Source of the DNA: MKSF01 sp037190225
GTDB taxonomy: Bacteria > Bacteroidota > Bacteroidia > Chitinophagales > Chitinophagaceae
DNA length: 64,000 bases
Assembly: GCA_037190225.1 (NCBI GenBank)
Contig: JBBCJL010000006.1
Coordinates: 496,001-560,000 of the forward strand
Direction: 5' to 3'
The position numbers were made by a program, and so were the translations under genes. A model generated the notes under the pieces. The model saw nothing but the letters and a program-made list of their open reading frames with translations. It was not told where the DNA came from and ran no database searches. Positions 26,284-35,669 of the stretch are shown piece by piece (position 1 is the first letter of the stretch; each line of letters starts with the position of its first letter).

Positions 26284-27333
26284 ATGTTTACCATTTCTAA
26301 AAGAACGGATGCCGTCTGCGGCCTGGCAGCAGCCTTTGACAGCCATAACGAGGCCTGGAAAACGGTGCGGGAAGAGGCTCACAGGGCCAACGGCTGGTTC
26401 ACGGTGGCATACATTGACCTTGCAGTGCAACATATCGTTAACCGCTTCCTGGACAGGACCCTCCTGGAAGCATGGCTCCTGCAGTATCCTGACCTGCCCC
26501 GGAAATTCCCGGAGCACCAGTCCCTGACGGTCGGCATTGTGATGGCAGGCAATATCCCGCTGGTGGGATTCCATGATTTCCTGGCCGCGTTCCTGGCCGG
26601 CTTTAAGGTCAGAATGAAGCTTTCTTCCAAAGACACTGTGCTCTGGAATTATATATACGGCTACCTGTCTGAGCAATATCCTGAGTTCCGGGATACGGTG
26701 GCCATAGTACCGATGCTGAAGGACTGCGATGCCTACATTGCCACCGGCAGCAACAATACCTCCCGCTACTTTGAGCAGTATTTCGGCCGTTACCCGCATA
26801 TCATCCGTAAGAACAGGACTTCCGTGGCCGTCCTGACAGGACAGGAAACGGACGCGGAGCTGCAGGCGCTCGAAAGCAGCATCAACACCTATTTCGGGCT
26901 GGGCTGCAGGAATATCTCCAAGATCTATGTGCCTGAGGGCTATGATTTTGAGCGCTTCATCGCCAAAACAAAGCACCACATCTGGCAGCGGGACCATAAC
27001 AAATACAAGAACAATTACGACTACCAGCTGGCCATGTACATCCTGAACAAGGTGCCGTACATGAGCAATGAAGCAACACTTTTCGTGGAGAACAGGGAAA
27101 TGTACGCCCCGGTCAGCGTGGTGCATTATGAATATTACGACAGGCAGGAAACGATCTACGCCGACCTGAACAGGTCAGAGGTGCTGCAATGTATAGAAAC
27201 TACGGCGGCAAACCTGCCCGGGCTGCAGGCCCACACCACCGTACCGGTCATTCCCATGGGCGGCAGCCAATCTCCCGGCCTGACGGATTATGCAGATAAT
27301 ATAGATACTATGGCATTTTTATCGGCCCTTTGA
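26284..27333 (+). CDS. LuxC-like acyl-CoA reductase
   Basis: 349 residues of the LuxC/aldehyde-dehydrogenase-like family, reducing acyl-CoA (or an acyl-enzyme) to aldehyde with NADPH. The nucleophile Cys lies in YFGLGCRNISKIYVPEGY (about residue 208). The nucleotide-binding part is LTVGIVMAGNIPLVGFHDF (about 81-99), and DAYIATGSNNTSRYFEQYF is the second nucleotide segment. No luxE or luxD partner is nearby, so the product and substrate are unknown. It starts 110 bases from the divergent ferredoxin gene and is followed closely by pyrD. Confidence 0.85.
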   Translation: MFTISKRTDAVCGLAAAFDSHNEAWKTVREEAHRANGWFTVAYIDLAVQHIVNRFLDRTLLEAWLLQYPDLPRKFPEHQSLTVGIVMAGNIPLVGFHDFLAAFLAGFKVRMKLSSKDTVLWNYIYGYLSEQYPEFRDTVAIVPMLKDCDAYIATGSNNTSRYFEQYFGRYPHIIRKNRTSVAVLTGQETDAELQALESSINTYFGLGCRNISKIYVPEGYDFERFIAKTKHHIWQRDHNKYKNNYDYQLAMYILNKVPYMSNEATLFVENREMYAPVSVVHYEYYDRQETIYADLNRSEVLQCIETTAANLPGLQAHTTVPVIPMGGSQSPGLTDYADNIDTMAFLSAL

Positions 27334-27349
27334 TTAATTTTGTGACGCT

Positions 27350-28387
27350 ATGTACAATCTTATTAAACGCATTCTTTTCAGAAAACCGCCGGAAGAAGCG
27401 CATTACTGGACCATGACCCAGCTGCAAAGAGCTTACCGGGTGGGTTTTATGAGACGGATACTTAAGAAACAATTCGCTGCCGGGCGCACGGACCTGTCAC
27501 AGACCATCTGGGGCATTACCTTTAAAAATCCCGTAGGGCTGGCAGCCGGCTTCGACAAGGATGCCAAGTTCATCAACGAACTGGATATGCTGGGCTTCGG
27601 CTTTATAGAGATCGGCACGCTCACGCCCCAACCCCAGGACGGCAATCCCAGGCCCAGGCTGTTCCGCCTGCCTGAGGACGAAGCGCTGATCAACAGGATG
27701 GGCTTTAACAATGAAGGCGTAGCGGCCGCGGCACAGCGCCTTAAAAATACCAACCGGAATATCGTAGTGGGCGGCAATATCGGGAAGAACAAAGTAACGC
27801 CCAATGAAAAGGCAGATGATGATTATATCAAATGCTTCGAGGCGCTGCACGATGTAGTGGACTATTTCACCGTCAATGTCAGCAGCCCCAATACGCCCAA
27901 CCTGCGCGCCCTGCAGGACAAGGAGCCCCTGGAAAAGCTGCTCCACAGCCTGGTACAGCTCAACCGTAAGAAAGACACACCCAAGCCTATCCTGCTCAAG
28001 ATAGCGCCGGACCTCAATGACAGCCAGCTGGACGATATCATAGCGATCGTAAAGAATACCGGCATAGACGGCATTGTGGCCACCAATACCACCATCTCCC
28101 GTGAAGGACTGAGAACGGACGCCGCCACCGTCAGCGAGATCGGGGCCGGCGGGCTCAGCGGCAAACCCGTAAAAGAACGGGCTACGGAAGTGATCAGGTA
28201 CCTGCACCGGCACTCCGGCGGCAGCATACCTATTATAGCCGTTGGCGGTATCCGGACCGCGCAGGACGCACAGGAAAAGCTGGATGCAGGAGCGTCACTG
28301 GTACAGATATATACCGGCTTTATCTATGAAGGACCGTACATTGTAAAGAACATCTGTAAAGGCATTACACTTCCCAGGAGATCATAA
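27350..28387 (+). CDS. pyrD: Dihydroorotate dehydrogenase (quinone), class 2
   Basis: 345 residues. It oxidises dihydroorotate to orotate in pyrimidine synthesis, passing electrons to the quinone pool at the inner membrane. The N-terminal helical extension (about 1-45, MYNLIKRILFRKPPEEAHYW) marks the membrane-associated class 2. FMN and substrate motifs: VGLAAGFDKDAKFINEL (about 58), IGTLTPQPQDGNPRPRLFRL, NRMGFNNEGV, NVSSPNTPNLRALQ with the catalytic Ser (about 180) and IIAVGGI (about 300). It begins 16 bases after the acyl-CoA reductase stop. Confidence 0.97.
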   Translation: MYNLIKRILFRKPPEEAHYWTMTQLQRAYRVGFMRRILKKQFAAGRTDLSQTIWGITFKNPVGLAAGFDKDAKFINELDMLGFGFIEIGTLTPQPQDGNPRPRLFRLPEDEALINRMGFNNEGVAAAAQRLKNTNRNIVVGGNIGKNKVTPNEKADDDYIKCFEALHDVVDYFTVNVSSPNTPNLRALQDKEPLEKLLHSLVQLNRKKDTPKPILLKIAPDLNDSQLDDIIAIVKNTGIDGIVATNTTISREGLRTDAATVSEIGAGGLSGKPVKERATEVIRYLHRHSGGSIPIIAVGGIRTAQDAQEKLDAGASLVQIYTGFIYEGPYIVKNICKGITLPRRS

Positions 28388-28708
28388 GATAGTATAAACT
28401 GACTATATAAGCAGCAAATCCATCATACGGAAGCTGCAGGGATAAGCTACAAAGAGATTCCTCACATTTGTTCGGAATGCCCAGGCACGCTATAGTATCT
28501 TTGGGCAGCGAAAGCGTTCCTGGCTCACAGAGCGGACATTTTCAGCGGAGCTGTTCTCACTTATTGATTAGGCCATTCCTGCTATGCTCCGGCCGGGATG
28601 CCGTAAAGGGACTTTACAGGCACTTCCTTTCAGGTACCTGCATATATATTTACAAAAAAACCGCCTCCCTTACCGGGAGACGGCTCTCTTTCGCATGGCG
28701 CTTCTTCT
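28388..28708. other. Intergenic region between pyrD and clpB without a convincing gene
   Basis: About 320 bases between the convergent pyrD and clpB. The short open frames here have no codon pattern or homology signal that I recognise. It contains a plus-strand TATCTTTG box (28496-28503) that is not followed by a gene, and the clpB terminator at its right end. Confidence 0.5.
28653..28683 (-). terminator. clpB terminator
   Basis: A 9-bp stem with one G-T pair (CCGTCTCCC with GGGAGGCGG on the minus strand), a 5-base loop and seven Ts on the minus strand. It is 26 bases past the clpB stop. Confidence 0.9.
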
Positions 28709-31309
28709 TTACTGCCCGTTCCTGACCACCACAACGCCATCGAATACATCTATGATCACCTCTTTTTCCTTATCTATATCGCCTGCAATGATCTTTTTAC
28801 TCAGCAGGTTAATGATCTCTTTCTGGATCAGCCTTTTCAAAGGCCTTGCACCGAACTGCGGATCATAGCCGTGCTTCGCAAAGAAGTCCAGGGCATAATC
28901 TGTAAAAGTGATATGGATCCCCTGCTCTTCCACCCTTTTCTTCAGGTCGTCCAGCTGTATCTTAATGATGCCCCTCAGGTCAGCGCGGGACAAGGGCCTG
29001 AACATCACCACTTCATCTATACGGTTGATGAATTCGGGGCGTAGCGTTGTACGCAGCAGCTGCATCAGCTCATCTTTCGTATTTTCCACCACCTGGTCAA
29101 TATCATCTCCATCCTGCAGGTTATCAAAATGCTCCTGGATAATATGGGACCCCAGGTTGGAGGTCATAATGATAATGGTATTCTTAAAGTTCACCACCCT
29201 GCCTTTGTTATCCGTCAGGCGACCATCGTCCAGTACCTGCAACAGGACATTGAACACATCGGGATGCGCCTTTTCTATCTCATCCAGTAATACCACGCTG
29301 TAGGGCTTACGGCGTACGGCCTCGGTGAGCTGCCCGCCTTCATCATATCCCACATATCCCGGAGGAGCGCCGATCAGTCGGCTTACGGTATGCTTTTCCT
29401 GGTATTCGGACATATCGATCCGGGTCATCATTGTTTCATCATCAAAAAGGCATTCCGCCAGCGCCTTGGCCAGCTCTGTCTTACCCACACCGGTAGTGCC
29501 CAGGAAGATGAACGAGCCGATGGGTCTCCTGGCATCCTGCAGGCCTGCCCTGCTGCGCCTGATGGCATCGGAAACCGCCTCAATAGCCTCATCCTGTCCT
29601 ACCACCCGCTTATGCAGCTCATCCTCCAGCGTCAGCAGCTTCATCCTTTCGCTCTGCACCATCCGCTGTACGGGAATACCCGTAGCCTTGGCCACATTTT
29701 CCGCTATATCTTCCGCATCCACTTCTTCTTTCATCAGGCGTTTTTCGGATATTTCTTCCAGCTGCGCCGTATAATCCGCTATGGTCTTTTCCTCTTCCTT
29801 GATCTTGCCGTAACGGATCTCCGCTACCTTACCGTAATCACCGTCCCGTTCTGCTCTTTCTGCATCTGTTTTGAACTGTTCTATCCTGGCTTTGGCTTCC
29901 TGTATCTTGTTCACAATATCTTTTTCTTCCTGCCATTTGGCCTTAAGGGTATCTCTTGCTACGGCCAGGTTGGCGATATCGGTATTCAGCGCTTTCAGCT
30001 TTACCTCGTCATTTTCGCGCTTGATCGCTTCCCGTTCTATCTCCAGCTGGCGGATCCTTCTTTCCAGCTCATCCAGCTCCTCGGGCATGGAGTTCATCTC
30101 CAGCTTCAGCTTGGCCGCGCTTTCATCTATCAGGTCAATGGCCTTATCCGGCAGGAAACGGTCGGTAATATACCTGCTGGACAGTTCCACGGCGGCAATG
30201 ATGGCCTCGTCCTTGATACGCACATGGTGGTGGGTCTCGTATTTATCTTTCAATCCCCTCAGGATAGAGATGGCATCTTCCACGCTGGGCTCATCCACCA
30301 TCACTTTCTGGAAGCGGCGTTCCAGGGCCTTATCCTTTTCAAAATATTTCTGGTATTCATTCAGCGTGGTAGCTCCTATGGCCCGGAGCTCACCCCTTGC
30401 CAGGGCAGGCTTCAGGATGTTGGCAGCATCCATAGCGCCTTCCCCGCCGCCGGCGCCCACCAGGGTATGGATCTCATCAATGAACAATATGATCCCGCCC
30501 TCGCTGTCCGTCACTTCCTTTACCACACCTTTCAGGCGCTCTTCGAACTCTCCCTTATATTTGGCGCCGGCTATCAGCTGTCCCATATCCAGGGAATAGA
30601 TCACTTTGGATTTCAGGTTTTCGGGCACATCACCGTTGATGATCCTGTGCGCCAGTCCTTCAATGATCGCGGTCTTACCTACACCCGGCTCACCCACCAA
30701 TATAGGATTGTTCTTGGAGCGGCGCGACAGGATATGCAGGGTCCTCCGGATCTCTTCATCACGACCGATCACGGGGTCCAGCTTACCGCTGGCAGCCAGC
30801 TCATTCAAATTTTTGGCATACTTGTTCAGGGCATTGTAAGAGGCGGAAGCCGTCTGGGAGTCTACTGTCGAGCCTTTGCGCAGGTCCCTGATAGCTGCCA
30901 CCAGCCCTTTATCGGTCAGCCCGGCGTCTTTCAGCAGGCTGGACACACTGTCATTGCCTCTCAGCAGCGATAACAGCAAATGTTCGGGAGCCACAAACTC
31001 ATCCCCGAATTCCTTTAAGGTGGTGCTTGCCCTTAATACCGCGTTGTTCGCATCCCTGGAAATGCTCTGGCCGGGATCACCGCTGCCCTGCTTAGGTAGC
31101 CTGGAGAGCTCTTCGGAGAGCTTTACCTGCACCGTAGAAGGATTGGCATTGCTCTTTTTAAGGAGGTAATTTGTGCTGCCGTCCTCGTCTTCCATCAGCA
31201 CTTTCAGGATATGCGCCGTTTCGATATTGGGGTTGTCCAGGTTAAAGGCCTCCTGTTGCGCCTTGGCCAGCACTTCCTGTGCCTTTATAGTGAAATTACT
31301 TAAGTTCAT
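28709..31309 (-). CDS. clpB: ATP-dependent chaperone ClpB
   Basis: 866 residues from the Met at 31309 (MNLSNFTIKAQEVLAKAQ), where ClpB proteins normally begin. The longer frame to 31378 adds an unrelated tail. ClpB disaggregates proteins with DnaK. It has a Clp-N double repeat (about 1-150), AAA1 with Walker A GEPGVGKT and Walker B IILFIDEIHTLVGAG (about 200-330), the coiled-coil M domain (about 400-525), and AAA2 with GTTGVGKT and VVLLDEIEKAHPDV. The presence of the M domain separates it from ClpA and ClpC. The ends are complete and it has its own terminator. Confidence 0.98.
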   Translation of the reverse strand: MNLSNFTIKAQEVLAKAQQEAFNLDNPNIETAHILKVLMEDEDGSTNYLLKKSNANPSTVQVKLSEELSRLPKQGSGDPGQSISRDANNAVLRASTTLKEFGDEFVAPEHLLLSLLRGNDSVSSLLKDAGLTDKGLVAAIRDLRKGSTVDSQTASASYNALNKYAKNLNELAASGKLDPVIGRDEEIRRTLHILSRRSKNNPILVGEPGVGKTAIIEGLAHRIINGDVPENLKSKVIYSLDMGQLIAGAKYKGEFEERLKGVVKEVTDSEGGIILFIDEIHTLVGAGGGEGAMDAANILKPALARGELRAIGATTLNEYQKYFEKDKALERRFQKVMVDEPSVEDAISILRGLKDKYETHHHVRIKDEAIIAAVELSSRYITDRFLPDKAIDLIDESAAKLKLEMNSMPEELDELERRIRQLEIEREAIKRENDEVKLKALNTDIANLAVARDTLKAKWQEEKDIVNKIQEAKARIEQFKTDAERAERDGDYGKVAEIRYGKIKEEEKTIADYTAQLEEISEKRLMKEEVDAEDIAENVAKATGIPVQRMVQSERMKLLTLEDELHKRVVGQDEAIEAVSDAIRRSRAGLQDARRPIGSFIFLGTTGVGKTELAKALAECLFDDETMMTRIDMSEYQEKHTVSRLIGAPPGYVGYDEGGQLTEAVRRKPYSVVLLDEIEKAHPDVFNVLLQVLDDGRLTDNKGRVVNFKNTIIIMTSNLGSHIIQEHFDNLQDGDDIDQVVENTKDELMQLLRTTLRPEFINRIDEVVMFRPLSRADLRGIIKIQLDDLKKRVEEQGIHITFTDYALDFFAKHGYDPQFGARPLKRLIQKEIINLLSKKIIAGDIDKEKEVIIDVFDGVVVVRNGQ

Positions 31310-31649
31310 AAGGATATAAAAATTTGTTGTTTTCGTTTTAAAAAGTATACAAGCTATACTATCCAAATCGTAAACCAAACTGATTTCCAGTATATTATGT
31401 CATAAAAAAATTATATAATGTGACTTTTTTTCCGGTATCTTTTATGCTGAAGGACAAATTAGCAGGCTCCTGTTCTGTAACAGGACATTTCGTACTGACA
31501 ACAATTACGTTTTGCGAAATGTTTAAATCCCGGAAACTGGTACATGGGTCAGTGCCCCGTAATCTTAATACGACAGGGACCTGCCTAAAAATAAGATGGC
31601 GGCACTTATAGTGCCGCTATCAGCTAAGCCATCAATATACCTGCATAGC
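31310..31649. other. Intergenic region upstream of clpB
   Basis: About 340 AT-rich bases between the clpB start and the end of the T9SS cargo gene. It must hold the clpB promoter on the minus strand, but no clean TAnnTTTG/TTTG pair or CIRCE-type inverted repeat was found. At its left end is the hairpin that follows the T9SS gene. Confidence 0.5.
31586..31619 (-). terminator. Terminator after the T9SS cargo gene
   Basis: A 7-bp perfect stem, GCGGCAC with GTGCCGC (31600-31618), followed on the minus strand by CATCTTATTTTT. It is 31 bases past the stop of the cargo gene. Confidence 0.6.
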
Positions 31650-32565
31650 TTAATCCCTGTCCAGCATTACCTTTGTAACATATTTCTTACCATTTATCAC
31701 GACCTGAAGCAATACTACCGGGCTGCCGGTACTGATATCCGCTGTACGGCTCTCATAAGCAGCGCTGTTCATCCCCTGGTTCCGGTAGACACGTTGTCCC
31801 AGGATATTGAACACTTCTATGCTTTCAATAGGGCCATCGGCACTCAGCCTGATCGCTTCCCTGGCAGGATTGGGATAAACGGAAAACGCAATTCCCTCAG
31901 CCTGCTCCGGCACAGCTTCCGCATTATGGGAAATGATAGAGCCGGTCATATTCCCGTAGTTATGGGTCTGCTTCAGGTTCACACTGCCGCTGCCCTCATC
32001 TATCCAGCAGGCAATGGTATAATCACCCCGGTTAGGCTGGGTCGCTACGGAAGCGCTGAAGAAATAAGAGTAATCCGTATGGCCGCATACTGACGTTATA
32101 CCAATACCACCACCTGCAAAAACATTGCAGGTAGCACACACTTCCCTGGAAGCAGGGAACAGGATGGCACCATAGCTATACGGGTTGTTATTGATCTGGA
32201 AGATATCCGGCATAGGCGCATTATAGCCGGTGGGTCTCAGGTAATTGGTCAGCAGCAGATTTACCTCATTGGAATTATCTATATAAGTATGTAAAGTGGT
32301 GAACTCTTCCCGGTTGATCCGGGACCCAAGGGCATGAACGGGAATGCAGCCGGCATACCTGTGCTAAGGTCATACCCCATCCCGCAGCTACCGTATGTGC
32401 CCCGTTCAGGCGCCAGTACAGCGGCACACCAGCGTTAGGAATGATCAGGGTATAAGAGGCAGGAACCGTAAAATCAGCATTGTAATTATCCAGCATGAAA
32501 TAGTGGTCATTATAATCGTGGGTGCCTGAAATAATATAACGGTTCTGGTACAAAAAGTCTTGCAT
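31650..32565 (-). pseudogene. Frameshifted gene for a type IX secretion (Por sorting domain) protein
   Basis: Two frames together make one protein. Residues MQDFLYQNRYIISGTHDYND ... WGMTLAQ are read from 32565. The rest (INREEFTTLHTYIDNSNEVN ... to the stop at 31650) is in another frame, open from 32363 down, so a single-base shift lies between 32275 and 32363. The C-terminal 75 residues are a type A T9SS sorting domain: FSVYPNPAREAIRLSADG, IEVFNILGQRVY and a final VVINGKKYVTKVMLD. No signal peptide is visible at 32565, which is odd for a T9SS cargo, so the 5' end may also be lost. A sequencing error is the alternative explanation. Confidence 0.75.
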
Positions 32566-32779
32566 AATATCTTAAATTTTTATTTTAAAATCTTTAAATA
32601 TATAATTTAAAACAAATATATTGGAGTAATATTGTTTTTTTATGAAAAATGTTGGCAAAAAATTAACTAATTGAAGATTCTTATTACTTTCGCATGCTGA
32701 TAATTATTTATATCCTGCCCCGCGACCGGAGCTGTATTCATTTTTATCCGTGTTATTCTTTACAACAAAATATGCTCCT

Positions 32780-33238
32780 ATGAAAAAGATCTATGCCTTT
32801 GTCATTATTTTACTGGTCTCCTGCGCCTCCTTTAAAGGGAATGCGCAATGCGGTGTGGCCTCCAGGGAATTGCTGGGCAGCATATCCGCTATGAACGCAT
32901 ACAACACTTACATAGTGATCGGCAGCTTCGCGGATATGTTTACACAGAAAGTCATTACGGTCAAGCAGCTGTCAGACTACCTGGACGAACAGATACCTAT
33001 GCTGACCACCGTAACCGAATCCTACAGCAAAGCGCTGCAAAATGACCCCAAATCCTACAGCGAGGATGACAGGCGCTTCATGAACGAGTGTATCCATGCG
33101 CTGAACCTGCTGACTGCAGAAGCCAGGGCGCTCAGGCTATATGCCGATGTTCAGAATGACAACAACGCCAACGAATACCAGAAGTACAGGAAAAAGGCAT
33201 GGAGCGCCATCAGCGACCTGCTGGGACTGGAAGAATAA
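32780..33238 (+). CDS. Exported protein of unknown function
   Basis: About 152 residues from the ATG at 32780 (MKKIYAFVIILLVSCASFKGNAQ), a signal peptide cleaved after NAQ or a lipoprotein signal at VSCA. The mature part is helical: a segment of about 40 residues (SRELLGSISAMNAYNTYIVIGSFADMF), then an acidic helical region (DDRRFMNECIHALNLLTAEARALRLYADV). No family is recognised. The upstream Met at 32750 is ignored because the signal peptide begins at MKK. It stands alone, followed by an unusual palindrome. Confidence 0.75.
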   Translation: MKKIYAFVIILLVSCASFKGNAQCGVASRELLGSISAMNAYNTYIVIGSFADMFTQKVITVKQLSDYLDEQIPMLTTVTESYSKALQNDPKSYSEDDRRFMNECIHALNLLTAEARALRLYADVQNDNNANEYQKYRKKAWSAISDLLGLEE

Positions 33239-33268
33239 TAAGCCGGCAGATACAGCTCGTTCCTGCTT

Positions 33269-33307
33269 TTTTATGCCCCTATCAGTATTATTGATAGGGG
33301 CATAAAA
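33269..33307. repeat. Perfect long inverted repeat
   Basis: TTTTATGCCCCTATCA (33269-33284) is perfectly complementary to 33292-33307, a 16-bp stem with a 7-base loop. The outer ends are T4 and A4, so neither strand is followed by a T run. It may terminate the upstream gene, but it is not a classic terminator. Confidence 0.75.
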
Positions 33308-33361
33308 TAAAGCAAAGACCCTCACAGCCTTTTGCCTGCCGCGTAGTTAATATTTTACGTT

Positions 33362-33369
33362 TACCTTTG
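33362..33369 (+). promoter_or_regulatory. -7 box of the bshA promoter
   Basis: TACCTTTG matches TAnnTTTG and ends 18 bases before the bshA ATG. It covers the alternative TTG start at 33367, which supports the ATG. Confidence 0.55.
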
Positions 33370-33387
33370 AAAAAAACTACGCAATAT

Positions 33388-34518
33388 ATGAGAATCGGAA
33401 TAGTCTGCTATCCTACCTTCGGCGGCAGCGGCGTCATGGCTACGGAACTGGGACTGGCACTGGCCAAAAAAGGACACGAGATTCACTTCATTACCTATAA
33501 GCAGCCTGTAAGGCTTAACGGTTTCCAGCCCAATGTTTATTTCCATGAAGTAAGCGTACCGGCCTATCCCCTGTTTGATTTTCCTCCTTACGAAACTTCC
33601 CTGGCCAGCACCATTGTCAATGTATCGCTGAACCACCAGCTGGACCTGCTGCACGTGCATTATGCCATCCCGCATGCCTCTTCGGCTTACTTCGCCAAAC
33701 AGATACTCAGGGAATACAATATCGACCTGCCGTTCATCACTACCCTGCACGGTACCGACATCACCCTCGTAGGCAGGGACAAATCCTATACCCACATCGT
33801 TGACTTCTCCATCAACCAGTCGGATGCCGTCACTGCCGTTTCCGAAAACCTGAAGGCGGAAACCCTGAAGCACTTCTGTATACAAAAAGACATTCACGTT
33901 GTTACCAACTTCATTGACCCAGGCCGTTTCCGCATACGCGAAAGCAAGCTGAATAAAAGCGTCTTCGCGCCCAATGATGAAAAGATACTGGTCCATGTGT
34001 CCAACTTCAGGAAAGTGAAGCGTGTGGAAGATGTGATCAAGATATTTGAAAAGGTCAACAAGGTCATTCCCTCCAAATTGCTCATGATAGGCGATGGACC
34101 GGAACGCCAGAGCGCAGAGGAAACCTGCCGCAGCCTAGGCATCTGCTCCGATATCCGCTATCTCGGCAAGCAGGAGCAGCTGGAAGAGATCCTCAGCCTT
34201 TCAGATCTTTTCCTGCTCACCTCCGAATACGAGAGCTTCGGTCTGGCAGCCCTGGAGGCCATGGCCTGCGGCATACCCATCATTACCACCAATGCCGGGG
34301 GCCTTGTGGAAGTGAACAAAGACGGCTATTCGGGCTATCTCAGCGATGTAGGGGATGTGGAGAAAATGGCAGATGACGCTATCAGCATCCTCAGGGATGA
34401 AGATACCCTGCTGCGCTTCAAGCAAAATGCGCTGGCACAGGCCAACCTGTTCTCTATAGACAAGCTCCTGCCCCAATATGAAAATCTCTACTTTGAGGTA
34501 ACAGGGAAAAGCAGCTAA
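33388..34518 (+). CDS. bshA: N-acetyl-alpha-D-glucosaminyl L-malate synthase
   Basis: About 376 residues from the ATG at 33388 (MRIGIVCYPTFGGSGVMATELG), the diagnostic BshA N-terminus. A GT4-family glycosyltransferase, it joins UDP-GlcNAc to L-malate in the first step of bacillithiol synthesis, the thiol used by Bacillota and Bacteroidota. LHVHYAIPHASSAYFA and TLHGTDITLVG line the acceptor site. The C-terminal donor domain has IGDGPER and SEYESFGLAALEAMACG (EX7E motif, about residues 285-300). bshB and bshC are not in the window. The stop overlaps the convergent ketoacyl-synthase gene by 4 bases. Confidence 0.96.
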   Translation: MRIGIVCYPTFGGSGVMATELGLALAKKGHEIHFITYKQPVRLNGFQPNVYFHEVSVPAYPLFDFPPYETSLASTIVNVSLNHQLDLLHVHYAIPHASSAYFAKQILREYNIDLPFITTLHGTDITLVGRDKSYTHIVDFSINQSDAVTAVSENLKAETLKHFCIQKDIHVVTNFIDPGRFRIRESKLNKSVFAPNDEKILVHVSNFRKVKRVEDVIKIFEKVNKVIPSKLLMIGDGPERQSAEETCRSLGICSDIRYLGKQEQLEEILSLSDLFLLTSEYESFGLAALEAMACGIPIITTNAGGLVEVNKDGYSGYLSDVGDVEKMADDAISILRDEDTLLRFKQNALAQANLFSIDKLLPQYENLYFEVTGKSS

Positions 34519-35651
34519 AACGGCACTTTTCTCACCACCAGTGCGGCATTGCATCCCCCGAAGCCGGAAGCGGTCTTGAGGAAATTGGTATGCGGATATG
34601 CCCTGTATTGCGTGCTTACCTGCAGCGGCAGAGATGTACCGCATACTTCATACTGCAGGCTCGGCAATAATGCTCCTTCCTCCAGCATCCGTATGCCCGT
34701 AATGGTTTCCACGATGCCTGCTGCCCCCAGCGTATGGCCGATATAGGACTTCAGGCTGTACACCGGCGCTGCCTGCACCCCGGCCAGGTGAAGGGCCCTG
34801 GATTCCATCTCGTCATTATACATCGTAGCGGTACCATGCGCGGAAATGGCGGCGACCTCCCCGGGCGGGAGCGAAGCCTCCTGTAACGCGGCGCCGATGG
34901 CGTCCGCCAGCTCCTGTCCCGTACGGGAAGGGCCTGACAGGTGGTTGGCATCATTGCTCAGTCCGCCGCCGGCTATCACAACCTGTGCCCCGGCATCCGG
35001 TCCCGGCTCTGAAGACAGTACGATACCCGCCGCGCACTCTCCCAGGTTAATGCCTTTCCGGTCCCTGTCAAAAGGGCGGCATGGGCCATTGTCTATCGCC
35101 TGGAAGGACTGGAATCCTTTATATACAAAAGGCGTGAAAGCGTCTGCTCCTATGACCACCGCGTATTTATACCTGCCCGCCTGCAGCCACCGGGCAGCCG
35201 TGATAATGGCCACCAGTCCCGAGATGCAGGCGGTGGAATATACCTTGGGTACATAATCCAGGTCGTAATACGCCTGCACGGTCTCTCCCAGCCGGTACAG
35301 GGCCGCGCGCTCCCCCTCCTGTCCCAGCGTATCAATATTGCCCTTGGTGGAAGATAGCAGCACTACCACATCCTTATGATGCAGCGGCACAGGCAGGCTG
35401 CTCTTCAGCGCATCCGCCGTATGCAGCAGTATCTGCTCGGTCCAATAGGGTGTAACGGCACTGTAACGGGCTGTGACAGCAGCGCGGACCGGTGCCGGGA
35501 CAGGAGCTGCCCAGAATGCCTGCGGATCAAAGGCAATATCCTCTACCCTGCGCACGGCAGACCTGCCCTCTCTGAGCGCATCTGTAAAAGCACTGATATT
35601 ATCACCCAGGGCGTTCAGCACGCTATAGCCCCGTACATATACCTTATTCAC
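34515..35651 (-). CDS. Beta-ketoacyl-ACP synthase family protein
   Basis: 378 residues, thiolase fold. The Cys-His-His triad is intact: Cys142 in YSTACISGL, His272 in SAHGTATMYND and His306 in SYIGHTLGAAG. It condenses an acyl-ACP with malonyl-ACP. It differs from FabF in length and motifs and resembles the synthases of aryl-polyene and flexirubin gene clusters. The hotdog dehydratase gene lies directly upstream (18-base gap), so the two form a small operon. No ACP, ketoreductase or other cluster gene is adjacent; the lone ACP at 13.6 kb is one conceivable partner. Confidence 0.87.
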   Translation of the reverse strand: MNKVYVRGYSVLNALGDNISAFTDALREGRSAVRRVEDIAFDPQAFWAAPVPAPVRAAVTARYSAVTPYWTEQILLHTADALKSSLPVPLHHKDVVVLLSSTKGNIDTLGQEGERAALYRLGETVQAYYDLDYVPKVYSTACISGLVAIITAARWLQAGRYKYAVVIGADAFTPFVYKGFQSFQAIDNGPCRPFDRDRKGINLGECAAGIVLSSEPGPDAGAQVVIAGGGLSNDANHLSGPSRTGQELADAIGAALQEASLPPGEVAAISAHGTATMYNDEMESRALHLAGVQAAPVYSLKSYIGHTLGAAGIVETITGIRMLEEGALLPSLQYEVCGTSLPLQVSTQYRAYPHTNFLKTASGFGGCNAALVVRKVPF

Positions 35652-35669
35652 AAAAGCTCTGTTCTTTTT

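Noticed and set aside
29390..30973. A 527-codon open frame on the plus strand opposite clpB
   Set aside because: It is the antisense shadow of clpB. Its sequence has no domain and is rich in Ile, Phe, Gly and Gln, as expected from reverse-complemented clpB codons. The minus strand carries all ClpB motifs.
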